64,000 nucleotides of DNA from Leeia aquatica (GTDB lineage Bacteria > Pseudomonadota > Gammaproteobacteria > Burkholderiales > Leeiaceae): NCBI RefSeq assembly GCF_012641365.1, contig NZ_JABAIM010000002.1, forward strand, positions 310,001-374,000, read 5' to 3'. Made by a program: the position numbers and the translations under genes. The notes under the pieces are model-generated. The model was not told the origin of the DNA. It saw only the letters and a list, made by a program, of their open reading frames with translations, and did not search any database. Below are positions 35,167 to 43,246 of this stretch, in pieces. Each line of letters begins with the position of its first letter. The stretch's first letter is position 1.

Positions 35167-36945
35167 TCACTTCTGGATATCGACGTAGCGCCAGGCGGCA
35201 GCCGCCAGGATTGGATGGGTCTTGTAACCCTTGACGTAGCTGTGGGTCACATGGCTACGGATGCGCACATCCCCGAAAATCCAGGGCTGCTGCGCGACCA
35301 CGATCTTGTTCATCTGGTCGAACAAGGCATTGCGTTGCGGGCCATCGGCCAGCTTGCGGCTGGCTTCATACAGGCGGTCATACTCCGCATTCTTGAAGTT
35401 GGCGGAATTGGCATCGCCGCTGTTCTTGCCGTACAGCAGCTGCATGAAGTTGTCACCATCCGGGTAATCTGCCGCCCACGACATGCCCCACATCTGCAGC
35501 TTGCCTTCATGCGAGGCTTTGTTCAGCTCGTTCCACTTGCCATACTGGAAATTCAGTTTGAGTTTCAGGCCGTCGAAGGTCTTCTGCCAGTACTCGTTCC
35601 ATTGCTTGTCAATGGCGGCGGTCCCCGAGCCTTGGGTAATCACCAGTGGCTGACCATTCGGCCGGGTACGGTAGCCATCGGCACCTACCTTGAAGCCGAA
35701 ACGATCCAGCAAGGCATTGGCCGCAGCAACATCATACTTGGGCGCACCACGGAAGTTCGGGTTATGACCGGCTACGCCTGGCGGAATGATGTAGTTCACC
35801 GGCATGGCCTGACCGCGGCGAATACTGGCAATGGTTTCCATGGTCGGGAAGGACATGGCAATGGCCCGGCGCAAGGCGACATTCTCCTTGCTGGCGCCAC
35901 CGACTACCGGATCATCCATGTTGAAATAGAAGAAAATGGTTTCCAGCTGCGGATTCCGTTGCAGTTGGACACCCTGCTTGACCCATTCATCGGCCAGATG
36001 GGCCTCGGTTGGTTTTTTCGGGTCCATCACCAGCACCTTGCTCATCACGGCTTGCGACACCAGTGCCTGATCCAGCTGCTTGCTGGCAAAGGACAGCCAC
36101 AGCGGCTGCTCTTCTTCCATCACATAGTATTCAATCCGGCCGACGAGCGGCAGGGTCTTGCCTTTCAGCGCCTTGACGATGGCGGCGTCCACCGGGTCCT
36201 TGCCAGCCACGCTGTCAAACACCACCTTGCGGAAGCTGGGGCTGGCTTCCAGCACCATCTTGTTACCCGGCTTCCACTCCTTCAGCACAAAGGGGCCGGT
36301 ACCGACCGGGTGGGCATTGGTGTTGTCCTTATAAGTCTCGATCGCCTCACGTGCCACAGCACCAAAGCATGGCATGGCCAGGATGTAGAGGAAATTGCGG
36401 TTGGTTTCGTCCAGCGTGATTTCCAGGGTGTACTTGTCGACCACCTTGAGGCCTTCAACCGCCGTATCGTAATTCAGCTTGCCCTTGCCTGCGGCTTTGG
36501 CCAGCTCAGCCAGGCCTTTGACATGATCCTGCACCAGGAAGCCCCAGGGCGAATTGATGGTCGGGTCAACGTGGCGCTTGATCGAGTAGGCAAAGTCCGC
36601 CGCAGTCAGCTCACGCTTCTTGCCCCCAAACGCCGGATCATCCGAGAAGAAAATACCCGGCTTGATCTTGAAGGTGTACACCGTGCCATCCGCAGAAATG
36701 GTGGGCATGCCGTCGGTGACATTCGGCACCAGCTTGGACGGACGGGCCAGATAGTCATAGGTCACCAGCGTATCAAACACATTCTCCAGCACCCGGCTTG
36801 AAGCCTCGTCCGACACCTTGGCCGGGTCAAACCCGCTCTCGGTATAGTTGACGACGGTGCGGTATACCTTGCTCATGTCGGCAGCGTGCAGCCCTTGCAA
36901 GGCCATGGCCACCAATGAGCCCAGGAGAATGTGTTTTGTCTTCAT
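35167..36945 (-). CDS. Peptide ABC transporter substrate-binding protein 2
   Basis: A 592-residue paralogue of the binding protein at 33197-34972; the two share long identical blocks (GTGP-VLKEWKPGNK, DKQWNEYWQK, LLYGKNSGD, NKIVVAQQPWIF). The signal peptide is MKTKHILLGSLVAMALQGLHA, cleaved near 21. AGAGGA lies six bases before ATG 36945. It is first in the transporter operon. Two binding proteins for one transporter usually widen ligand range. Confidence 0.93.
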   Translation of the reverse strand: MKTKHILLGSLVAMALQGLHAADMSKVYRTVVNYTESGFDPAKVSDEASSRVLENVFDTLVTYDYLARPSKLVPNVTDGMPTISADGTVYTFKIKPGIFFSDDPAFGGKKRELTAADFAYSIKRHVDPTINSPWGFLVQDHVKGLAELAKAAGKGKLNYDTAVEGLKVVDKYTLEITLDETNRNFLYILAMPCFGAVAREAIETYKDNTNAHPVGTGPFVLKEWKPGNKMVLEASPSFRKVVFDSVAGKDPVDAAIVKALKGKTLPLVGRIEYYVMEEEQPLWLSFASKQLDQALVSQAVMSKVLVMDPKKPTEAHLADEWVKQGVQLQRNPQLETIFFYFNMDDPVVGGASKENVALRRAIAMSFPTMETIASIRRGQAMPVNYIIPPGVAGHNPNFRGAPKYDVAAANALLDRFGFKVGADGYRTRPNGQPLVITQGSGTAAIDKQWNEYWQKTFDGLKLKLNFQYGKWNELNKASHEGKLQMWGMSWAADYPDGDNFMQLLYGKNSGDANSANFKNAEYDRLYEASRKLADGPQRNALFDQMNKIVVAQQPWIFGDVRIRSHVTHSYVKGYKTHPILAAAAWRYVDIQK

Positions 36946-37076
36946 GTTTGCGTCCTCTGATTATGGTCGAATTGTCAATCCGGTGTGTTACCCACCGTGG
37001 GAAGGGATTATGCACGTTTCATGGGGAAAGGCGAGTACCCCTAGCCCTTTGTTCAGAGCACAGTTTGATGGGATGC

Positions 37077-37105
37077 TTGACGTTATAGAACGATTGTTCT
37101 ATTAT
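37077..37105 (+). promoter_or_regulatory. Strong promoter with an internal palindromic operator
   Basis: TTGACG (37077-37082) and TATTAT (37100-37105) are spaced exactly 17 bases. The spacer holds the perfect palindrome ATAGAAC-GATT-GTTCTAT (37085-37102), typical of a TetR-family operator. Repressor binding here would block polymerase. It would transcribe the 37-residue gene at 37135 and perhaps the cyclophilin. Confidence 0.65.
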
Positions 37106-37134
37106 AGTATCACTAACCCGACAGGAGCATCATC

Positions 37135-37248
37135 ATGTTGACTGCCCGCCCCCATGTTGACCGTAGCACTCACACCGGCGACCGTGCCGTGTTTGTCGCC
37201 ACCCTGCTGATTGGCTTCATGCTGCTGGGCAGCAGCTTGATGGTGTAA
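37135..37248 (+). CDS. Small membrane protein, 37 residues
   Basis: Translates from ATG 37135 to TAA 37248: a polar N-terminus (MLTARPHVDRSTHTGDRA) followed by one hydrophobic helix (VFVATLLIGFMLLGSSLMV). AGGAG at 37123-37127 is seven bases upstream, and a regulated promoter precedes it by 30 bases. These signals make it more convincing than most frames this short. Function unknown; similar single-helix proteins often modulate transporters or respond to stress. It is too short for normal gene-length cut-offs. Confidence 0.6.
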   Translation: MLTARPHVDRSTHTGDRAVFVATLLIGFMLLGSSLMV

Positions 37249-37336
37249 GCCCCTTGCTTCGCTGCGGACAATCTGCTTTGATGAGCGCCGCCAACCCTAC
37301 GCGTTGGCGATGTCAACTCACCGATTGGAATTCATC

Positions 37337-37897
37337 ATGATGCCGTTTGTCCGTATGCTGACTCTGCTGTTCAGCCTGTTGACCTTGTCCCGCGTCGCCC
37401 ACGCTGCACCGGATCTGGAAAATACCCTGTATCTGGATCTGAAAGATGGCCGCGTGGTCATTCAGTTGCGCCCGGATCTCGCGCCGAAGCATGTTGCCCA
37501 GATCAAAGCCCTGGTGCGCAAGCGTTTCTACGATGGCCTGGTGTTCCACCGGGTGATTGATGGCTTCATGGTGCAAGGTGGTGACCCCACCGGTTCAGGC
37601 GCGGGTGGCTCGGGTCATCCCCTGAAAGCAGAGTTCTCCAAGGAAAAGCATGTGCGTGGCATTCTGTCCATGGCCCGCACACAAGACCCGGATTCGGCTG
37701 ATAGCCAGTTCTTCATCATGCTGGGTACCGCCCCGCACCTGGATGGTCAATACACCGTCTGGGGTAAAGTGGTGAAAGGCATGGAATTCGTCGACAAGAT
37801 CAAGAAGGGCGACCAGGCCAATAATGGCCTGGTGAATGGCCCGGACAAGATTGTACGCATGCAGGTCGCCGCAGACGCCGCCAAAGCTGGCAAGTAA
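37337..37897 (+). CDS. Periplasmic peptidyl-prolyl cis-trans isomerase (cyclophilin)
   Basis: A 186-residue cyclophilin. A signal peptide (MLTLLFSLLTLSRVAHA core) is cleaved near residue 23. The catalytic core has FHRVIDGFMVQGGDPTGSG, with the cyclophilin FHR Arg, then SMARTQDPDSADSQFFIML and DGQYTVWGKV. It speeds proline isomerisation in folding envelope proteins, like PpiA. ATG 37337 or 37340 is the start. It lies 88 bases after the small membrane protein gene. Confidence 0.92.
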   Translation: MMPFVRMLTLLFSLLTLSRVAHAAPDLENTLYLDLKDGRVVIQLRPDLAPKHVAQIKALVRKRFYDGLVFHRVIDGFMVQGGDPTGSGAGGSGHPLKAEFSKEKHVRGILSMARTQDPDSADSQFFIMLGTAPHLDGQYTVWGKVVKGMEFVDKIKKGDQANNGLVNGPDKIVRMQVAADAAKAGK

Positions 37898-37957
37898 TCC
37901 GTCACACCTTCTGGAGCGCCCCGCCCGGCAGCTTTCGCTGCTGAGCGGGCATGCTGC

Positions 37958-38428
37958 TTACAATACTTTTTCCATGAAAATGCTGTTGGGAATGTCCAGG
38001 TAATCCCCAAACGGGCCACGCAGGGCAAAGCCACAGCGGGCATACAAACGCAATGCCTCGGGCTGGGCCGGGCCGGCTTCCAGCATCAGTTGACGACACC
38101 CCGCTTCACGCGCCTGTTCCGCCAGCGCCTCCAGCAGACGCTCCGCCAGCCGCTTGCCGCGGTGGCCGGGGCGCACATACATGCGTTTGACTTCTGCATA
38201 ATCGGGGTTGAGCACCACCGCACCGCAGCCGACCGCCTCGCCCTCACGCTCCACCACCAGAAAGCGGATGTTCGTTGCCAGCAAGGCTTCTGCTGGCAGA
38301 CCGAAATTGTCTTCCGGCGGATACAGGCTGGAAAGGTACTCATCCAGCTCAGCAATCAGCGCACGATGGGGCGCATCCAGCGGCGACGCCAACCTGACCC
38401 GCACGGTTTGTTCTGCAACAGCACGCAT
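37958..38428 (-). CDS. GNAT family N-acetyltransferase
   Basis: A 156-residue GNAT enzyme; the acetyl-CoA binding loop reads VRPGHRGKRLAERLL (about 91-105), preceded by AEVKRMYV and followed by YARCGFALRGPFGDY. It would acetylate an amine of a small molecule or protein; substrate unknown. Convergent with the cyclophilin gene, separated by 60 bases that include an imperfect GC hairpin (about 37920-37950). Confidence 0.9.
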   Translation of the reverse strand: MRAVAEQTVRVRLASPLDAPHRALIAELDEYLSSLYPPEDNFGLPAEALLATNIRFLVVEREGEAVGCGAVVLNPDYAEVKRMYVRPGHRGKRLAERLLEALAEQAREAGCRQLMLEAGPAQPEALRLYARCGFALRGPFGDYLDIPNSIFMEKVL

Positions 38429-38585
38429 ACCTTCCTCACTCTGACAGAATCGGGCCTTTCCTCAGACCCCGATCATGCTACAGCAAGAACAGTACCACGC
38501 TTGCAGCGGCCATGGATGGTACCAGCAGCAGCATTCATGCCCGAAAATGAGCGGTATCACACCGTCCATGCACACGGATGGTGCA

Positions 38586-39542
38586 TCAGGCCACACTGGG
38601 TTCTGCAGGCAGTATCACCTGCATCAGCATCAGGTCGCGCCACTCGCCAAACTTGTTCCCCACCTCACGCAGCCAGCCACACTGTTCGAACCCGGCTGCC
38701 GCATGCAAGGCCACGCTCGAGTCATTGGGCAAGGCGATCACCGCAATCAGGGTGTGCCAGCCCAAGTCTTGGGCGGCTTGCATCACCGCGCGCAGCAAGG
38801 GCGTACCGATACCCTGCCCCTTGGCTGCGGGAGCCAGATAGACCGAATGTTCCCCGGTATAGCGGTAAGAAGGCCTGGCCCGAAAACGACCCAGTGCACT
38901 CCAGCCCAGAATGCGCCCGTCTTCATCTTCCGCCACAAACACCGCCTCACCACTGGCCTGGCGCGCCGCCCACCACGCCGCTTGCGCCTCTGCATCTCTG
39001 GCGACCTCTTCAAAGGTATGTGCAGTGTGCAGTACGGCATGGTTGAAAATATCCGCGATGGCGGGCTGGTCCGCCTCGGTCGCCGGGCGTACTTGCCATT
39101 GCAGCAGGCGGCAGTGCATCAAATGGGCGCTGCCAGCACACACGCTGGTAACCAAGGGGTGTGATTGCCAGAAAACCGGTAACGCCTCCCGGCCCAGCTC
39201 CTGGAAACCCTGCTGGGTAAACCAGTCCACCGCCGTCTCGGTCAGCAGCCAGAGTTGACGCACACCCTGCGCACGCCAGTCACGCTTGCAGCGTGCCAGC
39301 AAGCGTGCCGCCACGCCTTGGCACCGCCAACCCGGATCAACCGCCAGGCTGCGTACCAAGGCCGCTTCACCCACCTGGTCTGCCGTCAGAAAGCCCACCA
39401 CCCGCGCGCCGGACAGCGCCACCCAGCCCTGGGCATAAGCGCTATCCAGCCCCATGCTAGACAGTCCGGCCTGCTGTAACAGCACGTCCACCTCCGCCCT
39501 GTGTTCAGGGCGCGCCGATTGCAACACCACCGCTTCTGTCAT
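38586..39542 (-). CDS. Fused ArsN2-like and ArsN1/PAT-like double acetyltransferase
   Basis: A 318-residue protein of two GNAT domains. Residues about 5-145 match the ArsN2 pattern: AALVRSLAVDPGWRCQGVAARLL, LWLLTETAVDWFTQQGF and a final VCAGSAHLM. Residues about 150-312 match ArsN1/phosphinothricin acetyltransferase: VRPATEADQPAIADIFNHAV, VYLAPAAKGQGIGTPLL, IALPNDSSVALHAAAGF. ArsN1 proteins N-acetylate arsinothricin and phosphinothricin. The two activities are normally separate genes. It overlaps the MarR gene by four bases (ATGA), so it is coupled to that regulator. The family assignment rests on motif memory and needs a profile search. Confidence 0.75.
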   Translation of the reverse strand: MTEAVVLQSARPEHRAEVDVLLQQAGLSSMGLDSAYAQGWVALSGARVVGFLTADQVGEAALVRSLAVDPGWRCQGVAARLLARCKRDWRAQGVRQLWLLTETAVDWFTQQGFQELGREALPVFWQSHPLVTSVCAGSAHLMHCRLLQWQVRPATEADQPAIADIFNHAVLHTAHTFEEVARDAEAQAAWWAARQASGEAVFVAEDEDGRILGWSALGRFRARPSYRYTGEHSVYLAPAAKGQGIGTPLLRAVMQAAQDLGWHTLIAVIALPNDSSVALHAAAGFEQCGWLREVGNKFGEWRDLMLMQVILPAEPSVA

Positions 39543-39967
39543 GACTGCTCCTCCAGCTCTTCCTGCAGGCTGCGGTATAGCACCTGCAAGGCCGCTTCTA
39601 CAGCGGCGCGTTGTGCTTGTGGCACGCGTTCGAGCACATGCAAGGCATGCGCATTCAGATAAGCCTCCAGCGCCGCAAACTGAGCCTGCCCCAACGGGGT
39701 CAGTGTCACCATGCAGCGCCGCTTGTCGGTCTCAGGGATGCTGCGCTCCGCCCAGCCTTCATCCACCAGCCGATCTACTCCACGACTGACCCAGCTCTTC
39801 TCCAGTCCGCTCAGCAGCCCCAGCTGTTGTTGACTCAGTGGCCCCTGTCGTCCCAGCAGCGTCAGCAGCGTGCATTGCCCCTGCCCCACCACGCCGTACT
39901 CGACCAGCGCCTGTTTTTGGGATTGCACATAGCGCCGCGCCAGCTCACGCAAAATGACGGCCCCCAT
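39539..39967 (-). CDS. MarR family transcriptional regulator
   Basis: A 142-residue winged-helix repressor (LSQQQLGLLSGLEKSWVSRGVDRLVDEGW recognition region, DKRRCMVTLTPLG wing). The start at 39967 has GGAGGGG before it; Met at 39979 is less likely. Two GTTGC-N5-GCAAC-type operators lie just upstream (39983-39997 and 40020-40034), indicating autoregulation. It is the first gene of a two-gene operon with the double acetyltransferase and so probably controls it in response to the toxin. Confidence 0.88.
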   Translation of the reverse strand: MGAVILRELARRYVQSQKQALVEYGVVGQGQCTLLTLLGRQGPLSQQQLGLLSGLEKSWVSRGVDRLVDEGWAERSIPETDKRRCMVTLTPLGQAQFAALEAYLNAHALHVLERVPQAQRAAVEAALQVLYRSLQEELEEQS

Positions 39968-39982
39968 TGGCCCCTCCATATG

Positions 39983-40034
39983 GTTGCTATTGGCAACAAT
40001 ATGGCCTGCATCTGGCATGGTTGTCAATAGCAAC
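39983..40034. promoter_or_regulatory. Paired inverted MarR operators
   Basis: GTTGCTATTGGCAAC (39983-39997) and GTTGTCAATAGCAAC (40020-40034) are each inverted repeats, and together form an outer perfect 13-bp inverted pair (39980-39992 with 40025-40037). Centres are 37 bases apart, between the MarR start and the divergent gene at 40068. Binding would repress both directions. Confidence 0.8.
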
Positions 40035-40067
40035 CATTAAAAGTAACGACAATGGTATGCTGAAGGC

Positions 40068-40388
40068 ATGATCCGATCCCTGCTTGCCCTGCTCAGTTAC
40101 GGCCTTCCGCGTCTATGGGCGGCGGCTTTCCTGTGCTCGGCCTTGATCAATCTGTTGTGGCCCAGCCATTTCCTGCACCCGCAACAGCATTGCGCGGTGG
40201 CATACACCATTAGTGCCGGTAGCGATAGCGCCAGCAATGTGTGGACCTGCCAGCCGTACTGGTGGGCTACCCGGCATTGGGGAGAAGCATTTGCCCTGAA
40301 GCTGGTCACGCTGCTGGACCTGCTGATGGCCGGGCTATGCTGGTCGCTTTACCACTTCCGCCACCGCCTGCGCGGGGATGGGGCGTAA
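40068..40388 (+). CDS. Hypothetical membrane protein, 106 residues
   Basis: Two probable membrane helices (about 5-30 and 74-93) flank a Cys- and Trp-containing loop (QQHCAVAYTISAGS ... NVWTCQPYWWATRHWGEAF). The loop's two Cys may pair in the periplasm. Unknown family. It is divergent from the MarR gene and shares the paired operators, so it may be co-regulated with the acetyltransferase. A link to the arsenical theme is only positional. Confidence 0.55.
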   Translation: MIRSLLALLSYGLPRLWAAAFLCSALINLLWPSHFLHPQQHCAVAYTISAGSDSASNVWTCQPYWWATRHWGEAFALKLVTLLDLLMAGLCWSLYHFRHRLRGDGA

Positions 40389-40484
40389 GCTGAACCTCAG
40401 CTGAACCCAACCACCGACTGTCACGATGCATCACACCGCTGTGCTAAGCTGGGCACCAGTCCATCACCCGAAAGAACCCTGCAC

Positions 40485-41105
40485 ATGCGGCAACCTGGAT
40501 GGCGCCTGCCTATCATCCTGTTCCCTTTGTACATCGCAACCGTACAGGCAGGTCAGCCGGTCTCCCTGCCACGCAAGCCACCCGCTGAACTTGCACCGAC
40601 CAGCACGCTGCCAATCGAGCAACATCTGGACACGCTGCCGGAAAAAGCCTACCGCGATTACGTGCAGACCCGCTTGGCCGCGCTGGATCAGAGCGAGCCG
40701 CAGCGCAGTGCCGAACTGGATTGCAAGCAGCCGGGCTGGCAGCCCCTGTTTGCGGATATTGCGACCGTGTTGCTGGTCTGTGACAAGCTGGAAGCGCTTG
40801 ACCCGCCCCCGCCACCACAACCCGTCAGCAAAACGCCGAGTAAAGCGCCCGGGCCGGAGCTACAACGCCGCTATCGCATGCAGTATCGACTGGTCAACGC
40901 GGGCCCGCTGACCTTGGGCAATGTCCGGCTCAGCAGCTGGAAGAACAGCGTGTCCGTGCTCAGCGCCACCCCGCTGACCCTGCCGCCAGGGCAGTGGATC
41001 AAAGGCGACATGGTATTCCGCTATGAGCCCTGGCCGAACCAGCCCCGCCTGCAGATAGACAGCCGCAGCATCACCGTGGCCCTACCTGACCCAGCCGCTC
41101 CCTGA
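40485..41105 (+). CDS. Hypothetical exported protein, 206 residues
   Basis: A signal peptide is likely (RLPIILFPLYIATVQA, cleavage near 22). The mature part has a Pro-rich linker (about 100-122) and a C-terminal beta-rich segment (YRMQYRLVNAGPLTLGNVRLSSW). Two Cys (DCKQPG and LLVCDK) could pair. The family is not recognised. It lies 26 bases before the LEA-type lipoprotein gene and may be co-transcribed. Confidence 0.6.
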   Translation: MRQPGWRLPIILFPLYIATVQAGQPVSLPRKPPAELAPTSTLPIEQHLDTLPEKAYRDYVQTRLAALDQSEPQRSAELDCKQPGWQPLFADIATVLLVCDKLEALDPPPPPQPVSKTPSKAPGPELQRRYRMQYRLVNAGPLTLGNVRLSSWKNSVSVLSATPLTLPPGQWIKGDMVFRYEPWPNQPRLQIDSRSITVALPDPAAP

Positions 41106-41131
41106 GTCAGCCCATCATCAAGGAGATCCCC

Positions 41132-41587
41132 ATGCGCCGATTGTTTCTCTGTGTTGCGTTGCTGTGGCTGGCGGGGTGCGCCAGCGTACCCAAGAACCTG
41201 AATCCGCCCAAGGTCAGCCTGGCAGACATTGAATTCGGGGACTTCGGTTTACTGGAACAAAAGATGGTGCTGACGCTACGACTACAGAACCCGAACAATA
41301 TTGACATTCCACTGGATGGACTGACCACCCAGCTGGAGGTCAATGGACAAGCACTGGCCCAGGGCAGCAGCCGCGAGCGCGTCACCCTGCCCCGGCTGGG
41401 TGAGGCCACGGTGCGCCTGAACGTCACCAGCAACCTCAGTGGCCTGATCAAGCAGCTGCGTCTGCTGCGCTCAGGGCAGGGCCAACAGTTACCCTACCTG
41501 CTGCGGGGGCAGGCATTCATCCCCCAGCGCAGTGAGCCTGTTCCGTTCGAGTATCAGGGTGAGCTACTCCCTCAGCTCCGGCATTAA
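41132..41587 (+). CDS. LEA type 2 (WHy-domain) lipoprotein
   Basis: A 151-residue lipoprotein: the lipobox LAGC ends a short signal (cleavage before Cys16). The mature part is a single LEA14-like beta-sandwich (LTLRLQNPNNIDIPLDGLTTQLEVNGQ). Bacterial WHy proteins are anchored to the envelope and linked to desiccation or solute stress. Strong RBS AGGAG precedes it. Confidence 0.88.
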   Translation: MRRLFLCVALLWLAGCASVPKNLNPPKVSLADIEFGDFGLLEQKMVLTLRLQNPNNIDIPLDGLTTQLEVNGQALAQGSSRERVTLPRLGEATVRLNVTSNLSGLIKQLRLLRSGQGQQLPYLLRGQAFIPQRSEPVPFEYQGELLPQLRH

Positions 41588-41652
41588 GACCGGCGCATGC
41601 CACATCGTGCACCGGTCTTGATGCTGTAGCGCCATGCTGCTGCAACCGTCCC

Positions 41653-42150
41653 TCAACCGCAGCAAGCCTCCTTGCTGCTGTCAGAGGGAACACAGCAGCC
41701 CGCGCCAGCTTCATCGCGTTCTGGCGTTGTTTTCAGCGGCACGCAGCATGCGCCTTCCGGTGTGACGGTATCCTTGCCATATACCGGCACATCTTCCAGC
41801 GTCAGAAAATGCTCCCAGGCAATGCCCTGCGGATCCATCGTCCAGTGTTTCTCACTGCGCGCATAGCAGCAGGTGGCTTGCGGTTGCTCTAGCACCGCGG
41901 AACCGGCGGCCTCACCCGCCTGCAGGCGCAGCTGCTGTAGCTCAAGCTCCGATTCCACCTGGAAGCCGAAATGGTTCAGCCCGGAGGTATGGCCGCGCGA
42001 AGAAATGGCAAAGTTCAGACGCGGATCGTCCAGCATCCACTTGGCGTAGTCCTCGCGCTGAATGGTGGGCTGCTGCGCAAACAGCTTGCTGTAAAAAGCG
42101 ATGCTTTGCTGCAAATCATCCACAGCAACATGGGCGTGAAAGCGTTTCAT
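41653..42150 (-). CDS. arsI: ArsI/CadI-like C-As lyase (VOC-fold dioxygenase)
   Basis: A 165-residue vicinal-oxygen-chelate enzyme. HAHVAVDDL (5-13) starts the fold; His60 (SGLNHFGF) and Glu113 (IAWEHFL) with an N-terminal His are candidate Fe ligands; the vicinal pair Cys94-Cys95 (TCCYARSEKHW) is the As(III)-binding site of ArsI, which cleaves the C-As bond of trivalent organoarsenicals. The C-terminal tail is rich in Cys pairs (GACCVP, AGCCVP, EACCG), as in many CadI/ArsI proteins. The start at 42150 fits the family. It has an AT-rich upstream region with a possible ArsR-type operator at 42278-42297. Confidence 0.85.
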   Translation of the reverse strand: MKRFHAHVAVDDLQQSIAFYSKLFAQQPTIQREDYAKWMLDDPRLNFAISSRGHTSGLNHFGFQVESELELQQLRLQAGEAAGSAVLEQPQATCCYARSEKHWTMDPQGIAWEHFLTLEDVPVYGKDTVTPEGACCVPLKTTPERDEAGAGCCVPSDSSKEACCG

Positions 42151-42277
42151 GGTCAGACTCCTTGGGTTGGGTGTTTCATTCGTGCTTACCCCCTGTCTGG
42201 GGGCTTGCCTGCAAACTGGGGGTGATGCCTCATGTCTGCAGTACTGCAGCATCAGGTTCCGTCGCTATCGTTTGCAT

Positions 42278-42297
42278 ATTTCAAATATTATTGAAAT
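42278..42297. promoter_or_regulatory. AT-rich palindrome, possible ArsR-type operator
   Basis: ATTTCAA (42278-42284) and TTGAAAT (42291-42297) form perfect arms around ATATTA, in an AT-rich patch 128 bases upstream of arsI and 88 bases upstream of the TPR gene. It resembles ArsR/SmtB sites, but no arsR gene is in the window. Confidence 0.35.
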
Positions 42298-42384
42298 TTT
42301 AAATGAAATGCAATAGCAGGGCGCATGCTTGCTGTTGCAGCATGGCAGTTTCATAATGCGCGCTGTCCCATCAGGAGTCTTCGC

Positions 42385-43140
42385 ATGCCTATTGCCGGCC
42401 TGGGTTTACATATCATTGCGGCCATCTTTTTTGCCGTCCATGCCATCCGAACTGGGCAGGAGCGCTACTGGGTATACCTCCTGTTCATCGCGCCGGGGGT
42501 GGGCAGCGTGGTGTACTTCATTGCCATTTACCTGCCACAGTCCAAGCTGGAGCGGGGTTTGCGCAAAGTGTCACGTGCTGCGGTACGCAGCCTGGACCCG
42601 GGTCGGGCGCTGCGTGAAGCCCGTCAGGCCTTTGACCTGACCCCCACCGCGCAGAACCGCATGCGGCTGGCGGAAGCCCTGCTGGAGGCCGGGGAACCTG
42701 CTGAAGCCGTCAGCCAGTTCGACGCCTGCCTGCAAGGCCCACTCGCCAATGATCCGGAAATCCGGCTGGGTGCCGCCCGGGCCCGCCTGCTCAACGGTGA
42801 AACCGGCGCCGCAGAGCTGATGTTGCGGGGTCTGCAGGACAGCCACAAGGACTTCCGCCCCGAAACCGTGTTGCTGGCGTTGGCTGAGGTGCTGGCCAAG
42901 AGTGGCCAGCAGGAAGCCGCGCATCGCTGCTATATCGATGCGGTGGCCCGCTTTGGCACGGCGCAGGTTCATGCCGAGTTTGCCATCTGGGCCATGTCGG
43001 TGAACGACATGGTGACAGCCGAGCAGCAGCGCGCAGCGCTGGAGCAGATCATGAAGCACTGGACCCGCAGCACCCGCCAGTACAACCGCGAGTTGATCAA
43101 CCGCGTCAACGCTGCGTTTACCCGGCAAAACAAGGTTTGA
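42385..43140 (+). CDS. Membrane-anchored TPR protein
   Basis: A 251-residue protein with two N-terminal helices (about 3-15 and 25-45, LFIAPGVGSVVYFIAIYLP) and a cytoplasmic or periplasmic TPR region from about 68 (ALREARQAFDLTPTAQNRMRLAEALLEAGEPAEAVSQFDACL). The membrane start resembles phospholipase-D N-terminal domains. AGGAG is eight bases before ATG 42385. It should organise protein contacts; partners unknown. Confidence 0.85.
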   Translation: MPIAGLGLHIIAAIFFAVHAIRTGQERYWVYLLFIAPGVGSVVYFIAIYLPQSKLERGLRKVSRAAVRSLDPGRALREARQAFDLTPTAQNRMRLAEALLEAGEPAEAVSQFDACLQGPLANDPEIRLGAARARLLNGETGAAELMLRGLQDSHKDFRPETVLLALAEVLAKSGQQEAAHRCYIDAVARFGTAQVHAEFAIWAMSVNDMVTAEQQRAALEQIMKHWTRSTRQYNRELINRVNAAFTRQNKV

Positions 43141-43160
43141 CGCAAGAGCAGGCCGGATAC

Positions 43161-43207
43161 CGGCCCACATCACTAATGCAACCAAGTTGCATTAGTGATG
43201 TGGGCCG
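43161..43207. promoter_or_regulatory. Perfect 22-bp inverted repeat before the COG0523 gene
   Basis: 43161-43182 is repeated inverted without mismatch at 43186-43207 around CAA. The core AATGCAAC-CAA-GTTGCATT (43175-43193) has the symmetry of a Fur-family (Zur) site and lies 40 bases before the GTPase start; no T-run follows, so it is probably not a plain terminator. The Zur assignment is inference. Confidence 0.6.
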
Positions 43208-43246
43208 TGCTAGTCTCATGAACATCGGCACAACCCTTCCCGCCCC

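Noticed and set aside
33239-36801. Long plus-strand frames of about 570-600 residues
   Set aside because: Antisense shadows of the two binding-protein genes; both lie opposite clear signal peptides and SBP motifs.
38475-39164. Plus-strand frame of 229 residues
   Set aside because: Lies antisense to the GNAT fusion and gives a low-complexity His/Gln-rich translation without a domain.
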